Translations under genes and position numbers: made by a program
Part shown: piece by piece, positions 42,325-53,431 of the stretch
Position numbering within the stretch: the first letter of the stretch is position 1
How the letters are laid out: each line of letters begins with the position of its first letter
Assembly (NCBI GenBank): GCA_944474755.1
Contig: OX104122.1
Span: 8,209,223-8,273,222, forward strand
Direction of reading: 5' to 3'
From: Limnoperna fortunei
Lineage: Eukaryota; Mollusca; Bivalvia; Mytilida; Modiolidae
Length of the DNA: 64,000 bases
The notes under the pieces: model-generated
Databases searched by the model: none
What the model was told of the DNA's origin: nothing
What the model saw: only the letters and a program-made list of their open reading frames with translations

Positions 42325-44880
42325 TCATTTAAAACTAGAGGTAGACTTGATGATGTCTAAAATAGCCTGTGCTGTTTCTGTCTGCATACCCTGGAAAAGT
42401 TGTGTGTTAGATAAAGATGTAAGACATTGAACCTTCTGGTACCATTCACCACTAGGTGTACCTGAAAACTTAGACATTTCAAACTTTCCAGAAGTCATCC
42501 AAGTTGGCGGTTTCCTGTTTCGTACAGATCGACGTAATGCTACAGGTGGCGACAGTGATGCATCGTCAGAAAGGTTCTCCTGTATATCACTGTTCCTATC
42601 CCTTGTCGAAGGCCTTCTATTAACGTCTCTCGTATCTGTGTCTGTCTCGGTAGCTTCCACTATGTCGGCATCCTGAGATCGGGCGTCCCCTGCAGACTCA
42701 GATACTTCATCATCTTCTATCCCGGTTGCCGGTATATCAAGACGTGATGTTCCTGCAGTGATGGTTGAGTCACTAATTTCATCACCTGATACTGCCAACA
42801 ATACAACCTCATCCTCTGATGACTCTGAATAATATTCTGCATCTGTCGGTCTGTTTACTGTTCTTGGTGCTGGTTTTGGTGGTTCATTCTTAACATGTTG
42901 TCGTGGTTTGGGTACTGGTCTCTCTGGCTCAATCACATGGCCAACTGGTAATAACAAGTTTCGGTGTAAATTCCTCTTACGACCTTCTCCATTTTCTTTC
43001 CGTACTGTGAAGACTGGGATCTCTGGATTGGGTTGATCGAGTACAACATACGGATCATCCTCCCATCTGTCTGAAAGTTTATGTTTACCATCGAACGCCA
43101 CAATCTTCACAAGTACCAAGTCTCCTTTCCTGATGGTAGCTCCTTTAATCTTTGTATCATAATGATGTTTTTGATGTTGCTGCGCTTTCTTGGAGGCTTC
43201 AGCTGCTAACTTGTGGGTGTAATCTAACCGCTCTGTAAGATCCTTGATGTAGTTTGACCCAGTGATTTCTTTTTTCAGTCCTAAGGTTACATCAACAGGT
43301 AGTCTTGGATTCCTTCCAAACACGAGGAAGTAAGGTGAAAAACCGGTCGACTCATGCTTCGTACAGTTGTACGCGTGGACAAGCGGTGCCACATAAGCTT
43401 TCCAGTTTTTCTTCTTGTCTACCTCCAATGTTCCTAACATGTCTAACAGAGTTCGGTTGAACCTCTCACACATACCGTTTCCTTGTGGGTGGTAGCTGGT
43501 GGTACGAGACTTTTTAATTCCTGTCAAGTTACATAATTCCTTTATTACTTTCGATTCAAAATTTGCCCCCTGGTCCGAATGAAGTCTTTCTGGTATGCCA
43601 TAATGTACGATAAAGTTGTTAAATATCGCTTCGGCTGTTGTTCTTGCCGTCTGGTTCCTAGTGGGTATGGCCTGAGCATATCTTGTAAAGTGGTCCACAA
43701 GTACGAGAATGTGTTGTTGTCCTCCTTTTGATGGTTCGAGCGTAAGAAAATCCATACTTACCAGTTGTAGAGGTGATGTTGTCTCTATACTTACCAGTGG
43801 TGCTCTGTGGTTCGGTAAGGTTTTCCTCCTAAGACATCTTCCGCATTGTGAAATCCATTCCTCAACATCCTTTGCCATACTTGGCCAATAAAATCTGTCT
43901 CGTAACAAGGATAGAGTACGATCTTTGCCGGGATGTCCTAGGTCGTTGTGTAAAGCTGCCAGTACAGTTGTCACAAGTTCTTGCGGTAAAATCAGTTGTT
44001 GCTTAGTTTCATCTTCTGTTAATACTTCCCGATACAAAATTCCTTCAATCATCTTCAAATGCTGATATTGTCTCTTTAAAATTCTATCCCCTTTTCCTGG
44101 TTTTAAATTATTCCGAACGGTTTCTCTCCATCTCTTAATCATTTCATCCTTCTCTTGCGCTTTGATCCAATCTACTGCATTTAATACTGATGTTCCTGTC
44201 GGTATATCACAATCGTCATCATTGATAACATCAGTTGAAATTCCTAAGCACTCTGCATATGGTGAAGTATCTATGACAGCATTACAGATAGCTCGAATTG
44301 AATCTATACTTATGTCAGTTACCTCTTCAGAGACTGGCAATCGGCTAAGTCCGTCTGCGTCGGCGTTGCTTTTCCCAGGACGATACTTAATGCTGAAGTT
44401 GTAACTGGCTAAGTCTGCTAGCCATCGATGACCTGTGGCATCAAGCTTTGCTGTCGTTAATACATACGTTAATGGATTGTTGTCCGTCCATACCGTGAAC
44501 TGTTGGCCGTACAAGTAGTCCTTGAATTTATCGGTGATGGCCCACTTCAAGGCTAGGAATTCAAGTTTATGTGGTGCGTAATTCTTTTCGGCCTTGGTTA
44601 GTCCCCTACTTGCATAGCTGATCACTCGCTTCTCGTTGCTCTGTTCTTGGTAAAGAACTGCACCTAATCCAGTTCCAGAAGCGTCAGTATGGAGCTCAAA
44701 TGGAAGAGTAGGATCCGCATATCCAAGTATTGGAGCTGATGTTAATAGCTTCTTCAAGGTGGTGAAAGCTTTATCTTGTTCTTCTCCCCAGTTCCATTCT
44801 TTCTGGTTCTTTGGTTTTCCCTTGCATTTCTTACCTGTTGGAATTGGCATCAAGTCTGTCAAGGGTCGACTAATCTGGCT
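42325..44880 (-). CDS. pol: Gypsy-2 pol, RNase H and integrase part
   Basis: About 845 residues open from 44862. The N-terminal part finishes the RT connection (TDLMPIPTGKK). RNase H follows, with FELHTDASGTGLGAVL (D), KLEFLALKWAI (E) and VWTDNNPLTY (D). Integrase comes next: zinc finger HPGKDRTLSLL then CGRCLRR; core residues D in VSMDFLTLE, D in HSDQGANFES and E in HPQGNGMCERFNRT; and a GPY/F-like end (DRWEDDPYVVLDQPN). A long acidic, proline-rich tail of about 200 residues follows, with RSVRNRKPPTW near its end. The frame upstream (reverse transcriptase) differs, so one indel lies at about 44865-44880. Confidence 0.9.
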   Translation of the reverse strand, partial: SQISRPLTDLMPIPTGKKCKGKPKNQKEWNWGEEQDKAFTTLKKLLTSAPILGYADPTLPFELHTDASGTGLGAVLYQEQSNEKRVISYASRGLTKAEKNYAPHKLEFLALKWAITDKFKDYLYGQQFTVWTDNNPLTYVLTTAKLDATGHRWLADLASYNFSIKYRPGKSNADADGLSRLPVSEEVTDISIDSIRAICNAVIDTSPYAECLGISTDVINDDDCDIPTGTSVLNAVDWIKAQEKDEMIKRWRETVRNNLKPGKGDRILKRQYQHLKMIEGILYREVLTEDETKQQLILPQELVTTVLAALHNDLGHPGKDRTLSLLRDRFYWPSMAKDVEEWISQCGRCLRRKTLPNHRAPLVSIETTSPLQLVSMDFLTLEPSKGGQQHILVLVDHFTRYAQAIPTRNQTARTTAEAIFNNFIVHYGIPERLHSDQGANFESKVIKELCNLTGIKKSRTTSYHPQGNGMCERFNRTLLDMLGTLEVDKKKNWKAYVAPLVHAYNCTKHESTGFSPYFLVFGRNPRLPVDVTLGLKKEITGSNYIKDLTERLDYTHKLAAEASKKAQQHQKHHYDTKIKGATIRKGDLVLVKIVAFDGKHKLSDRWEDDPYVVLDQPNPEIPVFTVRKENGEGRKRNLHRNLLLPVGHVIEPERPVPKPRQHVKNEPPKPAPRTVNRPTDAEYYSESSEDEVVLLAVSGDEISDSTITAGTSRLDIPATGIEDDEVSESAGDARSQDADIVEATETDTDTRDVNRRPSTRDRNSDIQENLSDDASLSPPVALRRSVRNRKPPTWMTSGKFEMSKFSGTPSGEWYQKVQCLTSLSNTQLFQGMQTETAQAILDIIKSTSSFK

Positions 44881-46657
44881 GATTCTTTATGAATCTCCGA
44901 TAATAGCCGACGAAACCAAGAAATCTTCTTACCTCCTCTGGTGATGTTGGTGTTGGCCAAGATGTTACCTTCTCTGTTTTCTCTGGATCGATTTCCTTTC
45001 CTGCAGCCGATACAATGTGTCCTACAAACTTTACTCGTCGCTTGAAAAATGAGCATTTCTTTGGAGCTAGTTTTAATTTTGCCTGTCTAATTCTTTCCAT
45101 AACTAATTGAAGGTTGTGGAGATGTTCTTCGTAGGTGTTTCCAAACACAATGACGTCATCAATAAACACACAGCAGATATGTAGATTGTAGTCGGCTAAA
45201 CAGTCTTCCATCATCCTTTGGTAGGTTGCCGGGCTGTTGGTAAGGCCAAACGGCATTCTGTTATACTCAAAGAAGCCTAATGGACCGACTGTAAAGGCTG
45301 TTCTTTCTTTGTGTGGCTCATAAATCTCAATTTGGTGGTATCCGGACTTCATATCTACAACTGAAAAATAAGATGCTCCTGCAAGGCAATCCAAAAGTTC
45401 CTCAATTCTTGGAAGAGCATAGCTGTCTTTCTTTGTAATGTTGTTCAGTTGTCTGTAGTCTACACACAGTCGTAGGGTGGAATCTTTCTTACGCACTAAA
45501 ACTACATTTGATGCAAAAGAACTATGAGATGGTCTAATGATACCTGCATCAAGTAATTGTCGTAAATGTGCTCTGACTTCTTCATAAGCTGATGGGGGAA
45601 TGTGTCTGTACCTCTGCTTGAATGGTTTGTCGTCAGTTAGGTCTATGCGGTGTTGTACTACATCAGTATGACCTACATCGTCATCATTCTTTGAGAAAAT
45701 GTCTATGTATGACCTGATGAGCTCTAATCCTTTGTTAAACTGTTCATTCGAGAGATCACTTTGAGTAAATTCCATCTTGCCCATTATGTCTTGCATTTCT
45801 TGTTCTGATGTTGATTCTGACAGTTGCTGTATCAATACCGGCTGTATTTCACATACTATGGCTCTAGGTGGTATGTTGATGGTTCTTGTGGTTACGTTCG
45901 AAATACTTACCTTGATTGGTCCATTCCTTCGGTGACGATAATCGATAAGTGATGGTTCTATATCCAAGTCTAACGAATCTTTGGCTAAAGATGATTGATG
46001 TAGCATAGCTGGTGTATCATGATATGGCAGTTCCTTGTCTAGATATCCAGTAAGAGTGATGTAAGAGTTTGGTGGTACAGTGATGGCATGGATCTCTCCA
46101 TTTCTTATAACTCCTAGTCTATTATCATTCTTTTTCAATTCTTTCTCACGTAGTGCAATACATCGAAGAGTTAGATACCATGGTGTAATCAAGTTACTCT
46201 TCTGTAAAAATGTATCTCCAATATTAACCTTTAGTGTATCAATGATGGAAGAAAGTGTATTGGTTCCTAAGAGTACTGGTACCTGCTGGTTATATCTACT
46301 GTCAGATGTAACTAGTAATATACACGGAAATTCATGTTGCTGACCTGGTATCTGTATCGTAGTTTCTATATACCCTAAGTATGGTAACTGCTTACCGTCA
46401 GCACATTCAATATCTAATAAAGTTTCGATCTGAAGTAATGGTGACTGTATATGCTGGTTGAAGAAAGATTCACTGATGGTGGAAACTGTAGAACCAGTAT
46501 CTAATAACGCTGATGTTGTATTTCCATTAATGATTATGTTTACTTCAGTAGGCTGGCCAAAAAGTCCCGGTGGTACTTTTACATTACTTACCTTGGGAAC
46601 GTTTCCGTTCTGCAAGCCTATGACTGTTCCCTTGCCATAGACTTCTTCCCGTTTAAA
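44870..46657 (-). CDS. pol: Gypsy-2 pol, protease and reverse transcriptase (entered by -1 frameshift)
   Basis: Open in the -1 frame relative to gag from the slippery site at 46657, with no ATG start needed. Aspartic protease ALLDTGSTVSTIS is near 46500. Reverse transcriptase motifs: LRLCVDYRQLNNITKKD, VVDMKSGYHQIEI (catalytic D), FGLTNSPATYQR, the active site CVFIDDVIVFG near 45150 (FIDD in place of the commoner YVDD/YIDD), and FLGFVGYYRRFIK at the end. The frame ends at 44870 right after that motif, where the next frame carries the continuation. Confidence 0.9.
   Translation of the reverse strand, partial: FKREEVYGKGTVIGLQNGNVPKVSNVKVPPGLFGQPTEVNIIINGNTTSALLDTGSTVSTISESFFNQHIQSPLLQIETLLDIECADGKQLPYLGYIETTIQIPGQQHEFPCILLVTSDSRYNQQVPVLLGTNTLSSIIDTLKVNIGDTFLQKSNLITPWYLTLRCIALREKELKKNDNRLGVIRNGEIHAITVPPNSYITLTGYLDKELPYHDTPAMLHQSSLAKDSLDLDIEPSLIDYRHRRNGPIKVSISNVTTRTINIPPRAIVCEIQPVLIQQLSESTSEQEMQDIMGKMEFTQSDLSNEQFNKGLELIRSYIDIFSKNDDDVGHTDVVQHRIDLTDDKPFKQRYRHIPPSAYEEVRAHLRQLLDAGIIRPSHSSFASNVVLVRKKDSTLRLCVDYRQLNNITKKDSYALPRIEELLDCLAGASYFSVVDMKSGYHQIEIYEPHKERTAFTVGPLGFFEYNRMPFGLTNSPATYQRMMEDCLADYNLHICCVFIDDVIVFGNTYEEHLHNLQLVMERIRQAKLKLAPKKCSFFKRRVKFVGHIVSAAGKEIDPEKTEKVTSWPTPTSPEEVRRFLGFVGYYRRFIKNQPD
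46595..46657 (-). promoter_or_regulatory. Gypsy-2 -1 ribosomal frameshift signal
   Basis: Slippery heptamer TTTAAAC at 46657-46651, in the needed phase (T TTA AAC in the gag frame). After a 10-nt spacer comes stem 1 CTATGGC (46640-46634) with GTCATAG (46624-46618), including one G-U pair. The loop sequence GGGAAC (46631-46626) can pair with GTTCCC (46600-46595), making an H-type pseudoknot. The gag stop TAG is the end of stem 1. The -1 frame is open through the site into the protease. Confidence 0.85.
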
Positions 46658-47868
46658 TATTGCTTACTATGATCCATTCTCACTCTGCATCCTATCTTTA
46701 GATGGCCAAACTGTCCACATCTCCAACACTTAACTTCTTTATCACTATCTTGTCTGTCTCTGTATTTCCCTCTACCTCTACCTTTAGATTGCTGTCTGTA
46801 TTGTGTATCTTGTTGTTGCCATGGTTGTTGTTGTTGTTGCCAATTAGAAGATGGTTGTTGTTGCCAACGTGATGGTGGCTGTTGTTGTTGCTGCCAACTA
46901 GATGGTGCCTGTTGTTGTTGCCAATTCGATTGCGACTGCTTTTGCCATGGTGGATGCTCAAACTTCTTGTCATAGTTGTCTAGTCTGCTATTAATCTGGT
47001 TGATCATACCCTTAATTTCCTGGATACTGTCCTCTTCTGGCTGACCTGTGATGGCCTTGCTGGTATGTGGTTTGGAGTGTGTCTTTTCCCTACTTCTGTG
47101 ATCACTTTCTATCTGCCTAAGGGCAACTCTTAATCCATCAAAATCTGTAATAGCATCGTACTTGTGTCCTGAAATGTCTTTCAAAGATGGTCTTAGTCCT
47201 GTCCACAACATTGCATGCAGCATTGCATCAACATCTGTACGACGTACTAATCCTCTATCAACTGCCTTGCCTATGATGCCCTCAAGTCTACAACTCCATG
47301 CTGTCACACTCTCATCTGGTTGTTGACGTGATCCATAAAACTCTGCTAATAATTCTTCCTTCTTATCAACACTTCCATAGATGCTATCAAGTTTCTGTAA
47401 GATATCATGTATTGTGGCGTCTAATTCCAGTCTCATTGCTACTAGTCCTGCTTCTCCTCTCAAGGACCTTCTAACTGCATTGAGTATAGCATCCTCATCA
47501 TAATTCTGCTTCAAAAGGCACTGTACCTCATGTCTCCATAACTCGTATGTTGTATCACCTGCTTTCTGTTCTGTCCCAGAAAACCATGTTATCTTCGGTG
47601 GATGGTTCATCAACATCTTCGTCACATTTTCCTTCTGTTTTAGCTTAGGTGGATTGCTTAAAGCAGCATGAGTTTCTGTTTGTTCTTGTTTAATTGCTCC
47701 TTTGGACATCAGATAATCCATCATCCATCTTGTTAGGTCTTCAGGTGTGTCAGCTTTAGGTCTAACACCCATCTTTTCAAACATCTCCAATGTTTGCATC
47801 ATCTCTGGTGATAATCTTGGACTTGATGGTTGTTGCGTGATAGGTACCTTATCTCCAGAAGTAGCCAT
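46618..47868 (-). CDS. gag: Gypsy-2 gag
   Basis: 416 residues from ATG (MATSGDKVPITQQ). A capsid-like helical region spans about residues 95-260 (ITWFSGTEQ, YELWRHEVQCLLKQ, SVTAWSCRLEGIIGKA). A glutamine/tryptophan-rich linker covers about 300-355 (many QQQQ and SSWQQQ units, encoded by CAA/CAG-rich sequence), and one CCHC zinc knuckle is near residue 378 (CWRCGQFGHLKIGC). It forms the particle and binds genomic RNA. The last codons hold the frameshift site to pol. Intact. Confidence 0.92.
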   Translation of the reverse strand: MATSGDKVPITQQPSSPRLSPEMMQTLEMFEKMGVRPKADTPEDLTRWMMDYLMSKGAIKQEQTETHAALSNPPKLKQKENVTKMLMNHPPKITWFSGTEQKAGDTTYELWRHEVQCLLKQNYDEDAILNAVRRSLRGEAGLVAMRLELDATIHDILQKLDSIYGSVDKKEELLAEFYGSRQQPDESVTAWSCRLEGIIGKAVDRGLVRRTDVDAMLHAMLWTGLRPSLKDISGHKYDAITDFDGLRVALRQIESDHRSREKTHSKPHTSKAITGQPEEDSIQEIKGMINQINSRLDNYDKKFEHPPWQKQSQSNWQQQQAPSSWQQQQQPPSRWQQQPSSNWQQQQQPWQQQDTQYRQQSKGRGRGKYRDRQDSDKEVKCWRCGQFGHLKIGCRVRMDHSKQYLNGKKSMAREQS

Positions 47869-49671
47869 GATGACTTAATGTGTAAGTATTCAAGTGATCA
47901 ATCCAGGTCAGTGAGATTCAGTTATTATACTGTTACCTCAAGGCAATGTAAATATATAGTAAATATCTAACTTACTAAGATAATCAAGAAAATTCTGAAA
48001 TCAAAAATGAAAAGCAAAGTATGTACAAATTACAAAGTAAAATAAAACTTACCCCTCAGCAATTGTGAGTACAGTATCCGGTAGGTAATCTGTTGATGCA
48101 AAATCTTTACTGTGAGGTATGGTCGCGTACCTACCTTTTGGTAATCTTGCTATTAAATCAATAAATACATTATGGGGAAAAATATCTAAAGTCTACATAT
48201 AACCCAGCTGATCAAATATTTAAAATATATGTATAAAAAGTATATTAAGTAAATCAGTCACACTGAGTCAGTACTGTGGACAAAAAAAAAAATCCAGTCA
48301 GCACTATGAATTGATAATCTGAGCACCTAAAACTGTAGTGAGTAAGAGAGTACTGTAGGTACCAGGTGTACTAGTAAGTAGTCTAAAGACTACGATCAAA
48401 AGTAATAATTAACTGGACTATCACTGAAACACTGATGAGAAATACCACAAATTTAGCTAATAACTACCTATAATTTGAAAAGTCAACAACAGTATAGACA
48501 CAATCTAGAATGTACTCAATATTTGTACAAAACGATGTTAGTAAATTTTACTGTTCATGCAGAGGTATAGGTTCACATGCAAGGTGGTGTGCAACCTGTA
48601 AATAAATTGCTTATGTATCTCACATACCACTATACACCAGGTTTAATAAATAAGTTTATCACCTATAGTCAATCACTTATGTCAACAATTAAATCTTATG
48701 TAAGGTCTATAAATAAATTAATACACTAAAATTTAACTGTGCGTAAAAAAAATATTCCACTCAGAGTGGCACAATAATCATCAATAGTCAATACTAAGTT
48801 GTATACACTTCAATGTATCACTATATCATACATCAGTATATGTACAATTCATGAGATTGTAAACATCTTTTGTGTTTATAAAAAAAATGTCAGATTCGTA
48901 AACTAAAGTAATGCTAATATGTAAGTAACTGTATTAAACAAAATTATGTGAATGTGTGGAGTTTACACAATAAAGTATCAGGTGTGACAATACTCTTGAA
49001 ACACAAGATTTATTTCAAGTATGTTTCACATTTAGTACACCTTTGAAAAAAAAATCAATTTGCAATCAATCAATCTATTTGTCACACGATGTTTACAAAT
49101 GTATAGTAAGTGAATGTAACTTCCGTTAACCTTGACCCGTGTTAACCTAAGGTGTATTGGTTTAAAAAAAAGGGGGGGTCAAGTTTCTAGTGTAAGACTA
49201 AGATGTAAATGTACAAAATATAAATGTGTGTCACCGATAAATGCCAATGGGTCTTGAATATCACCATCAATAGTAACCTCAATGATGTAATATAATGTCG
49301 CAAAAACAGTTAAGGACAAAATTTCTTAGTACTCGTAGCACTGAATGAATGAAAAAAAAAAAATATTTACAAACATTTACAACGTGTTTTCAATATTTAC
49401 TTTGTATATACCAAACTTGCATATATCATAGTCATTCAAATTTGTTATACAAATACAAATAAATAAAAGAAATAACTTACAAATACTAAGAATAAACACA
49501 AACTGTCAAGTCCTTCCACAAAATCTGTGCACAAAATTCCATGTGTCTTTCGTACTCGAGTACCGGAAGTAGAAATGTCAACAATGGGAGCACTCAATTC
49601 AGTCTAACGGAATATCCCGGAATACGCCGATCGGAGCTGCTAACGAATATTACACTTGTAGCACTATCCTC
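47869..49671 (-). other. Gypsy-2 5' leader
   Basis: About 1.8 kb between primer site and gag ATG, long for a Gypsy element. It is AT-rich with no credible upstream gene on the minus strand. It could contain packaging or internal ribosome entry functions, but nothing visible shows that. Confidence 0.6.
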
Positions 49672-49689
49672 CAAATTACGTGGGCGCCA
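49672..49689 (-). promoter_or_regulatory. Gypsy-2 primer binding site
   Basis: Three bases inside the 5' LTR the minus strand reads TGGCGCCCACGTAATTTG. The TGGCGCCC start matches primer sites that pair with lysine-tRNA-like 3' ends; the rest does not match one I know. Confidence 0.65.
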
Positions 49690-49692
49690 AAA

Positions 49693-51049
49693 TGTAATCG
49701 CACTATATGGCGTGGAAAATAAACAAAAAACAATTCCTCCCTAGGGTTCTGGATAGTTTTATTTTATGAAGCAATGATGAATACTTAGACGAAGAAACCC
49801 TGTAATAAAATATCAACAATAAATAACAAGAATAAATATTTTACAATAATACAACTATTCGATCTGCTAACTTTGTTAAAAATAATAACTCATTACACTA
49901 TTTACACTAAATCGGTAGTATTAAACAACATATCAAATCAGTTGACAACTGCAAATGAAAATCTCGCGTTTCATTTCTTTAACAACATACTTATTAGAAA
50001 ATGTTAAAATGAAGCAAAAGCTAGCAATAAGCAATTACTGAAAGCAAAATATAAAGCAGCTAAGCGTAACTATCAATGGAACGCAAATAAAGCTTATAAA
50101 GCGAAAAGAACAAATATTAAAATAAAAGCGGCTAAGCGAAACTCATTTCTTACCTCACATGAGGTGTAAAGGTTTGCCTCAAAAATATTTTACTGTCTGT
50201 TCCGCTAAGCCATGAATACCTGTACAACAAATAGTATAATACAATCATCTTGCTAAATAAGATGATAATGCATTTCAATGAAAATGGTCATAAAACAGTC
50301 GTTATTAAATAAATTATTAATAACTTTTAATTACACTTTCAGTCCCCAATTTTTCTACTCTAACATTCACCATTCGCTACGTTTTAATTAAAAATTCATC
50401 AAATTCGTCTTAATTCAGCTAATTAACCATTAATAACGTAAATGCTAAATTTACCACTTAAAAGTTTAAATATCATATGCTCAATACACATTCTCACTCC
50501 GATGTCAAAATAATGAACGGGTAGCTCGTGCGTGAAAACAAATACATGCAAATTAAAAGTACGCTACTTAGTAATTCAAATATAGAGAAATCTAAATAGA
50601 AAACAAACCTCAACCATTGTAGTCTTTCTCTCAAAGTAAGTAAGTTGAAAACGAGTGAAATCAGTCAAAGAATATGCAGATAGCTATAATATGCGTCTTT
50701 CCAGTAGGAAAAATAATATACAATTGAAGTATTAGGACAATAAGAAAAGACCGCCAAAAGAAATCTGACCAATCGGAAAAGATTCACCCAACTCAATCAC
50801 CCGTAAAACCAATAGCATTTGAAGCTGTCAAAGTGAACAGATATCATAACTAATAACTAACCATGTCAAAAATAGTCAGTGTCAAGTCAATGCAAACTTA
50901 TAAACTAAAATCTACAATTAATGAAAAACACAAATACTAGAGTTTATTTGTATAACATTTTTATTGTTTAATATTTAAATAAAAACCAAACGATATAAAT
51001 TTAAAAATTCAACTTTATTATAATTTTGTAAATTCTACTGGCTACCACA
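49693..51049 (-). repeat. Gypsy-2 5' LTR
   Basis: 1357 bp, the same length as the 3' LTR. Differences noted include CACTATATGG versus CACTTTATGG, GAAAGC versus GAAAAC, GCTATAAT versus GCCAAAAT, and ACTAGAG versus ACTGGAG. Confidence 0.94.
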
Positions 51050-51371
51050 TTTTTAAAAAGGGAAATAACCCGCTGAGGTTAAAAGGTCAAGGCAGATAAA
51101 CAAAAACGTTCGGGACGCAGATCTAGTGTTGTAAAAGAGACAAAATCGGTACAAACGCTTTACTTGTGATGCTTCTATTAATCTCTTGGCTATTCCTGGT
51201 GCTTATATAAACCACCACGATCCTTTTTTAATTGAATTTTAGCAAAATTGTTTTATAATTGTTTTCTCCTATATGATGCGCGGATTGTTTATCTTCCTTT
51301 CAATCCCACAATGCCTCAGTAATTTTCTCCTATAAACCGGAAGTGGTCCGAACTGCGAACTCGCTTATTAA

Positions 51372-53431
51372 CATTAGACTTCCAATTTATCTGAGTGACA
51401 TACTTTCAATGCCACGTTTGGAATTTGTTTGCATGAGGTATTACCCTTTTTAGCTATATTACAAGACTAAGTTATGATAAGGGAAAAATATAGATTACCT
51501 GGTGAAATGACCTTTAGAAGAAAAGCTGGCTTTTTGTTGATTAAGGTTTTAGTCTAGCCCCAGTAAGCTCGACATCAAAATCAATATGCAACGTCAAATT
51601 TCCACCCTTTTCATATTAAAAAAAGTAGACCCTTTTGGGCCGTACATATGTACCTACCTTATTTATAATGGAAGTTACCCCCCTTTTTTGGTAAAACTTA
51701 GACCCCCACAAAAACTGCCCTTAGCTGATATCTCGCTGTTGTTTTTGTTTGTTGTTGTCGTTGTTGGTGTTGGTGTTAGTGTTTTTTCTTTTTTTGTCGT
51801 GTGGTTTTTTTTTTGGGGGGGTGGGGGGTTATAAGTTGTTTGTTTGTTTATTTAATGACTACCATAATATATAGAGTTCAACATGTAAGTCTACAGAGAG
51901 AAAACATTTCAAAATCGAAAAAACCGAACATAAAGTGGTCCGGGAAGAATGATCAAGAATGCCTGCCGTAAATGAGACTAGTAAACATTATTTGGAATAT
52001 TTACATGGCTTTGGTTGCAATCACGTTTTATATGGAGGCTGACAGTTACCTAGGCCTAAAGAGTAGGTTACATTGGCAAAACAAATTAATATTATTGAAG
52101 ATTTTGGCTTTAAAAAGCTGATTTATTGAAGGCTGCTTGATGTTTCCCATTGTGGATTTTTATTAATTGCCGTTTATATATGTAGGTTGAGTCGCGTACA
52201 CGTATTCCACATTTCATTATCTTCCGAACCTTTCCTTACAAACGATGGTCGAATGACGTTATTTGAATCCATATAATATATCTAAGTTGTTATTATAAGT
52301 TAGCTAAGTTGTTAATACATACTTTATTTTTGTTGTAACGTCAAACACAAAAGGGTGTAGGCAACTTTTTTATAATTATAGTATTATTGATTTATAAATT
52401 TGGTTTTCTAAATGCAAAAAAATGGATCGAAAATTTTATTGTACAAATTAACTCAGTGTAACGATTTTAGTATTTACTCAAGTATTTTCAACGGAAAGTT
52501 GTTATCATATTAGACTAGATAAATGTTCGCATATTGATGGGTGGAAAAGGTAGTGGGAGACTAAGAGAGAAGGAGGGGGAGAATAGATCAGTAGGGACGC
52601 AGAAAGGAACAGATGGGGGAGAATTGAGAAAGGTACCCCTGTCAATCCCCTCCCGTTAAAGTCCATAAAAGTGAATTAAATGCAAATATTTAAAATTTCA
52701 TATATTCCACAGAAAGAGAAGATATAAGCATTTAAGACCTGAACATTGTAAACGTATTAGAATATAAATTCTAATATGACGTGCTTTATAGGCTTTGAGA
52801 CCTCAACTGTGGTAAAAAAAGATTTATGTATGAGCAACAAGCGCTGAGGTGGGCATGTTTGAAAGGGCTGTTCCAACTACAAAGCTTTAACTCCCACTGG
52901 AAATTATTGCGTATGACGTATTAATCTTATAAATAACGACATGTGCTATCGATATCCGTTGCAATATGGAGTTTATGGCGGAAATGATGTTTTCTATAGG
53001 TACGAAAATATTGTAAATGTACCGTAATTGTATTATTAGAATATAACTAATTCACGGGGCAGTGATTTATCATTGTTTTACAACATGACAATTTATATCC
53101 TTATTTTATCCCTCGCTGCCGCTATTATAAAATAATACGACATAATGGTCACCCCCCCCCCGCCCACCCCCCCCCCCCCCTGTAAAACAACGATAAACCA
53201 CAGCCTGCGTGAATTATTTCTTAAATGAATATGCAATTAAAACGATGGGGTATGCAAAGATTCGTGACTTGCAGGATTTGCGATCGATCTATGACCAATT
53301 CAACGTCTTATCTGGTGGCATTCGTTTTGTGAATCTTCTTTATCTGCCTATCTTATCAAGCTAGTAAAGTCAAAGAAAAAACTTTAAATTTTTTAAATGT
53401 CCATCGAGCTGACAGAATTAAATTCATGATT
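51372..53431. other. Intergenic, no gene supported
   Basis: Contains a T/G-rich tract ending in a G-run (51800-51832), a purine-rich stretch (52545-52625) and a C-run (about 53152-53180). No convincing coding or mobile element signal. Confidence 0.35.

Larger units (their letters stand above)
40939..51049 (-). mobile_element. Second Ty3/Gypsy provirus (Gypsy-2), young
   Basis: Minus-strand element with 1357-bp LTRs at both ends, a long leader, gag, then pol in the -1 frame. It has TG...CA LTR ends and a 4-bp TTTT duplication (40935-40938, 51050-51053; weak because the site is T-rich). By eye the LTRs differ at about five or six positions, so insertion is very recent. One frame change between reverse transcriptase and RNase H (about 44865-44880) breaks pol. 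No chromodomain and no envelope gene. Confidence 0.94.
40897..51368. mobile_element. PIF/Harbinger-like MITE split by the second Gypsy element
   Basis: Perfect 18-bp inverted ends ATAAGCGAGTTCGCAGTT at 40897-40914 and inverted at 51351-51368, flanked by TAA (40894-40896, 51369-51371). Without the Gypsy it is about 357 bp with no coding capacity. A TWA-type 3-bp duplication is the usual mark of PIF/Harbinger elements; the superfamily is inferred from that alone. Confidence 0.82.

Noticed and set aside
45715..45740. CCTGATGAGCTCTAATCC, which resembles the start of a hammerhead core
   Set aside because: No AGAGC-GAAA follows, there is no stem III or cleavage triplet, and it lies in the complement of Gypsy-2 pol coding sequence; chance match.
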